Assembly: GCA_017649745.1 (NCBI GenBank)
Contig: JAGCGE010000251.1
Location: 1 to 9,374 of the forward strand
Reading direction: 5' to 3'
Length of the DNA stretch: 9,374 bases
DNA from: Clostridiales bacterium
Lineage (GTDB): Bacteria; Bacillota_A; Clostridia; Saccharofermentanales; Saccharofermentanaceae
Positions 6,188 to 9,374 of the stretch are shown here, piece by piece. The position numbers were made by a program, and so were the translations under genes. The notes beneath the pieces are model-generated. The model did not search any database. It was not told where the DNA came from and saw only the letters and a program-made list of their open reading frames with translations. Position 1 is the first letter of the stretch. Every line of letters begins with the position of its first letter.

Positions 6188-7051
6188 TCAGCCCTTGAAC
6201 CAGATAACGCTCGGATCTATGCTGTGAGGATCTTTCGATGAAGTCCTGAGCATCATGGCAGCAAGCTCAGAAGTCATCTTATTGATGATCTCAGTTACTC
6301 CCTGAGCGCCTTCCTCCTTAAGCGGATCCATAAGTTTCTTACCGACAGTTACAAGATCTGCTCCTGAAGCAAGTCCCTTGAAGCAATCAAATCCTGTCTC
6401 GAATCCACCGTCAGCGATGAGGATAAGATCGTCTCCGATTTCTTCTCTGATGTCAGGAAGGAGCATAACAGGCGGAACTGCGCAGCGCATAAGTCCGTTA
6501 TGATGGCTAAGGATTATTCCCTTACAACCAAGATCACGAGCCAAGATAGCGTCACGGACGCTGAGCGCGCCTTTTATAAAGAACGGAAGATCAGTATATT
6601 CTACATATTCACGAAGCTCGCTATAAGTAGGAAGCTTCATCTGTTTTCCCATAACGACGGAGTCTTCAGGATCATTAACATTCGGTGCATGCTCTACATC
6701 CATTCCTACTGCGAAAGCCTTATGCTCTCGTGCAAAATCGAGTCTTTTGAAGATCTCGTCCCTGTCGGCATACGGCTTGATTATCTTCATAACCTTCGCA
6801 CCTGTATTAAGGACTTTCTCGAACTCGTCGTTATCACCCATTCCGATGCTGACGAGAGCTCCTGCTTCATTCGCACCTTCAGCCATTCCGACAAGATCTA
6901 TGTGGCTTAATGCCGCCGTCATGATCGGCGTACGAAATTCTGTTCCGAGGATCTTCACCTTAGTAGATGGTTTAGTAGCACCGATGATGCGGCTCTCCAC
7001 GAGCATGCTGTCTAAATAATCTCTCGCGATCTTAATTGAATCTTCGTACAT
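6188..7051 (-). CDS. FMN-dependent alpha-hydroxy-acid oxidase-like protein, divergent active site
   Basis: This 287-residue TIM-barrel protein resembles the lactate/glycolate oxidase family, which oxidises 2-hydroxy acids using FMN. Landmarks in order: PIMTAALSH (42-50), KIIKPYADRDEI (89-100), FFIKG with Lys160, LSHHNG with His184 at the usual catalytic histidine position, IADGGFETGFD (212-222) and LVTVGK. It is shorter than typical members (about 350-380 residues), mainly at the N terminus. Two usual arginines are not in place: the family SNHGGR reads SHHNGL with Arg only at 189, and DGGIR reads DGGFE. Substrate or even reaction may therefore differ. ATG 7049-7051 overlaps the upstream stop by 1 nt (TAATG), with GGAGG at 7059-7063. 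It is translationally coupled to the isomerase-like gene, which suggests a shared pathway. Confidence 0.8.
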   Translation of the reverse strand: MYEDSIKIARDYLDSMLVESRIIGATKPSTKVKILGTEFRTPIMTAALSHIDLVGMAEGANEAGALVSIGMGDNDEFEKVLNTGAKVMKIIKPYADRDEIFKRLDFAREHKAFAVGMDVEHAPNVNDPEDSVVMGKQMKLPTYSELREYVEYTDLPFFIKGALSVRDAILARDLGCKGIILSHHNGLMRCAVPPVMLLPDIREEIGDDLILIADGGFETGFDCFKGLASGADLVTVGKKLMDPLKEEGAQGVTEIINKMTSELAAMMLRTSSKDPHSIDPSVIWFKG

Positions 7052-7878
7052 TAGAGGACCTCCAATCCGGCTTTTTCCGCTGCTTGTAATACGTAGTTAA
7101 ATGCTTTCTCATACTTTTCGAAAGTATCCATGTGCTCCAGAAGTATCGCACCATTCGAAGGCAGGTATCTGTCAAGGATCTTAAGGACTTCAGGGTAATC
7201 GAGCATTCCCTCGCCCGGCGGACACTCATCTATATGCGTCGTGTAGGCCGTCAGATCCATCTTGCTGTCCTTGATATGCGTGCTCTTTATATATGGTGCT
7301 AATTCTCGAAAACACTCTTCAATGAAATCGAGTGACTTCAGAAATCTTCTCGGTGAATTGATCATGTTGACAAAATCCATATGCACCGCGAACATCTCTC
7401 GATCGACATCTTCGATGAGCTTTTTATATACATCAGGTCCGTCAGGGATCATCCAAGGCATCGGCTCCAAACAGTAATAAGCTCTCGTCGGTCTAACGTC
7501 ATCGATGATGCTTCTAACCGATCTAACGATCTCGTTATAAGTAGCTTCGGTATAGTTCGAAATATCAGCAGCATCCCAGCAAAGATTACTGTGCGTTCCC
7601 GCGATATTAACACAACATGAAATGCCAAGGTCATCAGCTAGTTTAAGCTGTCCCTTGGCATAATCGATATTATCCGAAATTAAAGTATTTCTCCACACGC
7701 CGATCTCACTGATGAGCACATTATTACGCTCACAGATCTTAACGTATTCATCAATAATGTCCTTAGGATCAAGGTAATTAAACGGCGCAGTAACAGCCTT
7801 AAAGCGCGACTTTAACAACAATTCTTCCCACGAAGAAGGAGAATCGTAATTGCCTGTAACAGTTCCTCCAAGAAGCAT
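7051..7878 (-). CDS. Sugar phosphate isomerase/epimerase-like TIM barrel protein
   Basis: The 275-residue protein matches the xylose-isomerase-like/AP endonuclease 2 barrel superfamily, whose members bind a divalent metal and isomerise or epimerise keto-sugars and related compounds. The likely metal ligands are Glu138 (CLEPMPW), Asp168 (VHMDFVN), His201 (HIKDSK) and Glu248 (LLEHMD). The PPGEGMLDYPEV segment (220-231) is a family hallmark that helps form the active site, and length is normal. There is no signal peptide, so it is cytosolic. ATG 7876-7878 has GGAGG at 7886-7890, spacing 7 nt. Its stop overlaps the start of the FMN enzyme gene by 1 nt. The sugar or acid acted upon cannot be read from sequence; the partner gene hints at a hydroxy-acid or inositol-like degradation step. 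Confidence 0.88.
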   Translation of the reverse strand: MLLGGTVTGNYDSPSSWEELLLKSRFKAVTAPFNYLDPKDIIDEYVKICERNNVLISEIGVWRNTLISDNIDYAKGQLKLADDLGISCCVNIAGTHSNLCWDAADISNYTEATYNEIVRSVRSIIDDVRPTRAYYCLEPMPWMIPDGPDVYKKLIEDVDREMFAVHMDFVNMINSPRRFLKSLDFIEECFRELAPYIKSTHIKDSKMDLTAYTTHIDECPPGEGMLDYPEVLKILDRYLPSNGAILLEHMDTFEKYEKAFNYVLQAAEKAGLEVL

Positions 7879-7891
7879 AGCTCAGCCTCCG

Positions 7892-7944
7892 ATCATATCT
7901 TCATATAGATTATGATACCATTCGAAAAAAAGAGTGTATGTCAA
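7892..7944 (-). promoter_or_regulatory. Candidate promoter with overlapping AT-rich dyad, upstream of the isomerase-like gene
   Basis: On the minus strand an exact TTGACA (7939-7944) lies upstream of TGGTATCAT, an extended -10 with TATCAT at 7912-7917. The 21-bp spacing is too long for a standard promoter, so the -10 may work alone. An imperfect inverted repeat (ATCATATCT at 7892-7900 with AGATTATGAT at 7907-7916, one bulge) overlaps the -10 and ends 1 nt before the GGAGG. It could be an operator or a leader hairpin. Confidence 0.4.
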
Positions 7945-7959
7945 ATTCAGGCATAATAG

Positions 7960-8895
7960 TTATAAGTACTCGTACTCATCAACCGTAACAGTTGTCTTGC
8001 CGTTATCTACGGTCGTAGTAGTTAAGGAAGTCTTACGGCCTTCACTGTCATACTGATATTCTACGACCATGTTCATACCGATATTCTCAGCATCCGTCTC
8101 ACATCGAACCAAAAGTCCGTTATCGTCATATTCATAACTGATCACAGCTTTATTGCTGGAATTAGCCATCTGGTTTATCTCATTAATTACCCTGCCCTCA
8201 GAGTCATACTCAAATGAGATAACAAAGAAGAGCACCTCTGTATCAAGATTCGTAGAAGTCTTGTAATGGGATTCAGTTGAAACATTATCACCGTCATAGA
8301 CATATTCGATCCTCTCGACTGTCTTATAATCGTCAGCCTCATGATCGATCCTTGTTGTCTTTTTCTCGACAAGCTTGCCATTGTCGTAAGTGTATATAGT
8401 TTCTATATCGCTCGTGTATGAAGCTGAACTGTCGCTCACATAACTGCCGTGTCCGATCTCGCTTACGAGATTACCGTCACTATAGGTATAATCCGTAGTT
8501 ACATCGCCATTGAACTGACCATATGTCTTCTCCTGACTCTTGATCAGGTTATCACCTTCATAATCATAAAACAGCTCTGATTCGAGCTTGTCGTTCTTGC
8601 ATGCAGCTTGATAGATTACTTTTCCCTGTTCATCATATCTCTCAATACCACGAAGAGACTTGCTGCCGTCTTCTCCTACTCTGTAGATATAGACCTGATT
8701 GCCAATAGTCTCAGCAGTAGTTGTTTCAACAGTTGATTCAATAGTCGTTTCTGTGGTAGTCGTCTCTTCTTCCGTGATCAAGGTCGTTTCAGTTACTTCT
8801 GAAGTCGTCTCTCCTGTTTTCTTGTCGGAACAAGCAGATATAGAAACTGCTATCGTAAGTGCAGCAGCAAGAAGTCTAAATAATTCATTTTTCAT
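7960..8895 (-). CDS. Lipoprotein with Thr-rich tether and RHS/YD-like repeats
   Basis: The 311-residue product begins with a lipoprotein signal peptide (about residues 1-21) ending in the lipobox SISAC, making Cys22 the lipid anchor. Residues 27-63 are almost only Thr, Glu, Ser and Val, a flexible wall-spanning linker. The rest is a run of about eight degenerate repeats built on Y-x-Y-D-x-x-G-x-L/V, near residues 86, 110, 136, 167, 198, 228, 254 and 280, with a final half repeat DEYEYL. This is the YD/RHS type of beta repeat, known from surface and toxin-shell proteins, but here there is no toxin tip and the run is short. It probably forms an exposed beta structure that binds a surface ligand. 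ATG 8893-8895 has AGGAG at 8901-8905. It follows the ABC permease gene by 16 nt, likely in one operon. Confidence 0.8.
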   Translation of the reverse strand: MKNELFRLLAAALTIAVSISACSDKKTGETTSEVTETTLITEEETTTTETTIESTVETTTAETIGNQVYIYRVGEDGSKSLRGIERYDEQGKVIYQAACKNDKLESELFYDYEGDNLIKSQEKTYGQFNGDVTTDYTYSDGNLVSEIGHGSYVSDSSASYTSDIETIYTYDNGKLVEKKTTRIDHEADDYKTVERIEYVYDGDNVSTESHYKTSTNLDTEVLFFVISFEYDSEGRVINEINQMANSSNKAVISYEYDDNGLLVRCETDAENIGMNMVVEYQYDSEGRKTSLTTTTVDNGKTTVTVDEYEYL

Positions 8896-8911
8896 GAACT
8901 AACTCCTGTTA

Positions 8912-9374
8912 TTAGCCGTTATTAACGACTTTCTCGTTTTCGAAAAGCTTACCTACAATGAAAACGCCGATACAAGCGACAAGGATATTAATGATACATA
9001 CAGGTATTAACGCAACAAGTGAATAATCCATCTCGAGAACGTCCTGCATAACCATTACGGAGTTCCATACAGGTATGAAATAATTCTTAAAGCCAAAGTC
9101 AGATATGATCTTCGAGAAGCCTTCTGTAGAACTTAGAAGTGACGGGATCATAACGATGAAGATAAATGCAGGAGCAATGGTTGTTGCCTGCTTAACGTCT
9201 TTGGAAAGAGTCGATACGATAAGAAGTCCTGCCGACAAAACGAAGAGCGCTGTAACTACACTAACAAAAAGCGCAACATATGCCGATATTCCGTATCCCG
9301 CACCTGAGCTCATCTCCATAGCATCCGCTATTCGTGGCAGCGACACGGCCATACCGATGAATGACGATATACTC
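8912..9374 (-). CDS. ABC-2-type transporter permease, C-terminal part (partial)
   Basis: The frame stays open to the window edge, so the true start lies outside; the ATG at 9350-9352 is only an internal Met. About 153 residues are visible, with four or more hydrophobic helices: AYVALFVSVVTALFVLSAGLLIVSTL, then APAFIFIVMIPSLL, a loop with FKNYFIPVWNSVMVMQDVLEMD, and LVALIPVCIINILVACIGVFIVGKLF at the end. The SKDVKQATTIAPAF loop and the N-Y-F-I-P-V-W-N-S segment resemble NatB-like ABC-2 export permeases (sodium or drug efflux type). Such permeases pair with an ATP-binding subunit, which would be expected just beyond the right edge. The substrate is unknown. The YD-repeat lipoprotein gene follows 16 nt downstream on the same strand. 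Confidence 0.75.
   Translation of the reverse strand, partial: SISSFIGMAVSLPRIADAMEMSSGAGYGISAYVALFVSVVTALFVLSAGLLIVSTLSKDVKQATTIAPAFIFIVMIPSLLSSTEGFSKIISDFGFKNYFIPVWNSVMVMQDVLEMDYSLVALIPVCIINILVACIGVFIVGKLFENEKVVNNG

Noticed and set aside
8699..8902. Plus-strand open frame of 67 codons, very rich in Val and Ser
   Set aside because: It is the antisense reading of the Thr/Glu-rich linker and signal peptide of the YD-repeat lipoprotein; its composition is explained by that repeat and it has no ribosome binding site.
1..9374. tRNA, rRNA, CRISPR array, insertion sequence or classic riboswitch
   Set aside because: Scanned both strands by eye; no clover-leaf with conserved arms, no regularly spaced repeats, no transposase motif or terminal inverted repeats, and no long structured leader were found.

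Overview
The window looks like chromosome of a Gram-positive anaerobe of the class Clostridia (Bacillota). Supporting signs are strong GGAGG-type ribosome binding sites, two lipoproteins with acidic or Thr-rich tethers, an aldo/keto reductase with a ferredoxin-like tail, an SPL-type radical SAM protein, and moderate-to-low GC. No marker gene fixes the genus.

Layout, left to right. (a) 1-111: tail of a membrane protein, meeting head-on an SplB-like radical SAM gene (minus, 108-986). (b) 1100-1759: a predicted lipoprotein with its own extended -10 promoter, which carries a perfect 6-2-6 palindrome; a long hairpin follows (1778-1817). (c) 1830-4357: an AT-rich accessory islet. Three overlapping minus-strand genes encode a DUF4417-like protein (2774-3514), a small Lys-rich protein whose C-terminal half resembles a polymorphic-toxin tip (2356-2787), and an acidic protein that could be its immunity partner (1830-2363). 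They are transcribed away from a divergent XRE-type regulator (3623-4357). The two promoters lie back to back and share candidate operator half-sites. (d) 4447-6187: aldo/keto reductase with two Fe-S cluster motifs, overlapping a two-TM protein of unknown role. (e) 9374-6188, minus strand: ABC-2-type permease (partial), YD-repeat lipoprotein, then a sugar-phosphate-isomerase-like TIM barrel protein coupled to a divergent FMN-dependent alpha-hydroxy-acid oxidase-like protein.

How the genes may work together. The islet in (c) is the most interesting part: it has the layout of a self-regulated toxin/immunity-like cassette with a DUF4417 partner, and lacks any visible secretion signal, delivery domain or integrase. 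The epimerase/oxidase pair in (e) shares a 1-nt stop/start overlap and probably acts on one small hydroxy-acid or sugar-derived substrate. The permease and YD-repeat lipoprotein are close enough to be one envelope unit. The rest is ordinary anaerobe housekeeping or redox content. No tRNA, rRNA, CRISPR array or insertion sequence was seen. Family names come from recognising motifs by eye, not from a database search.
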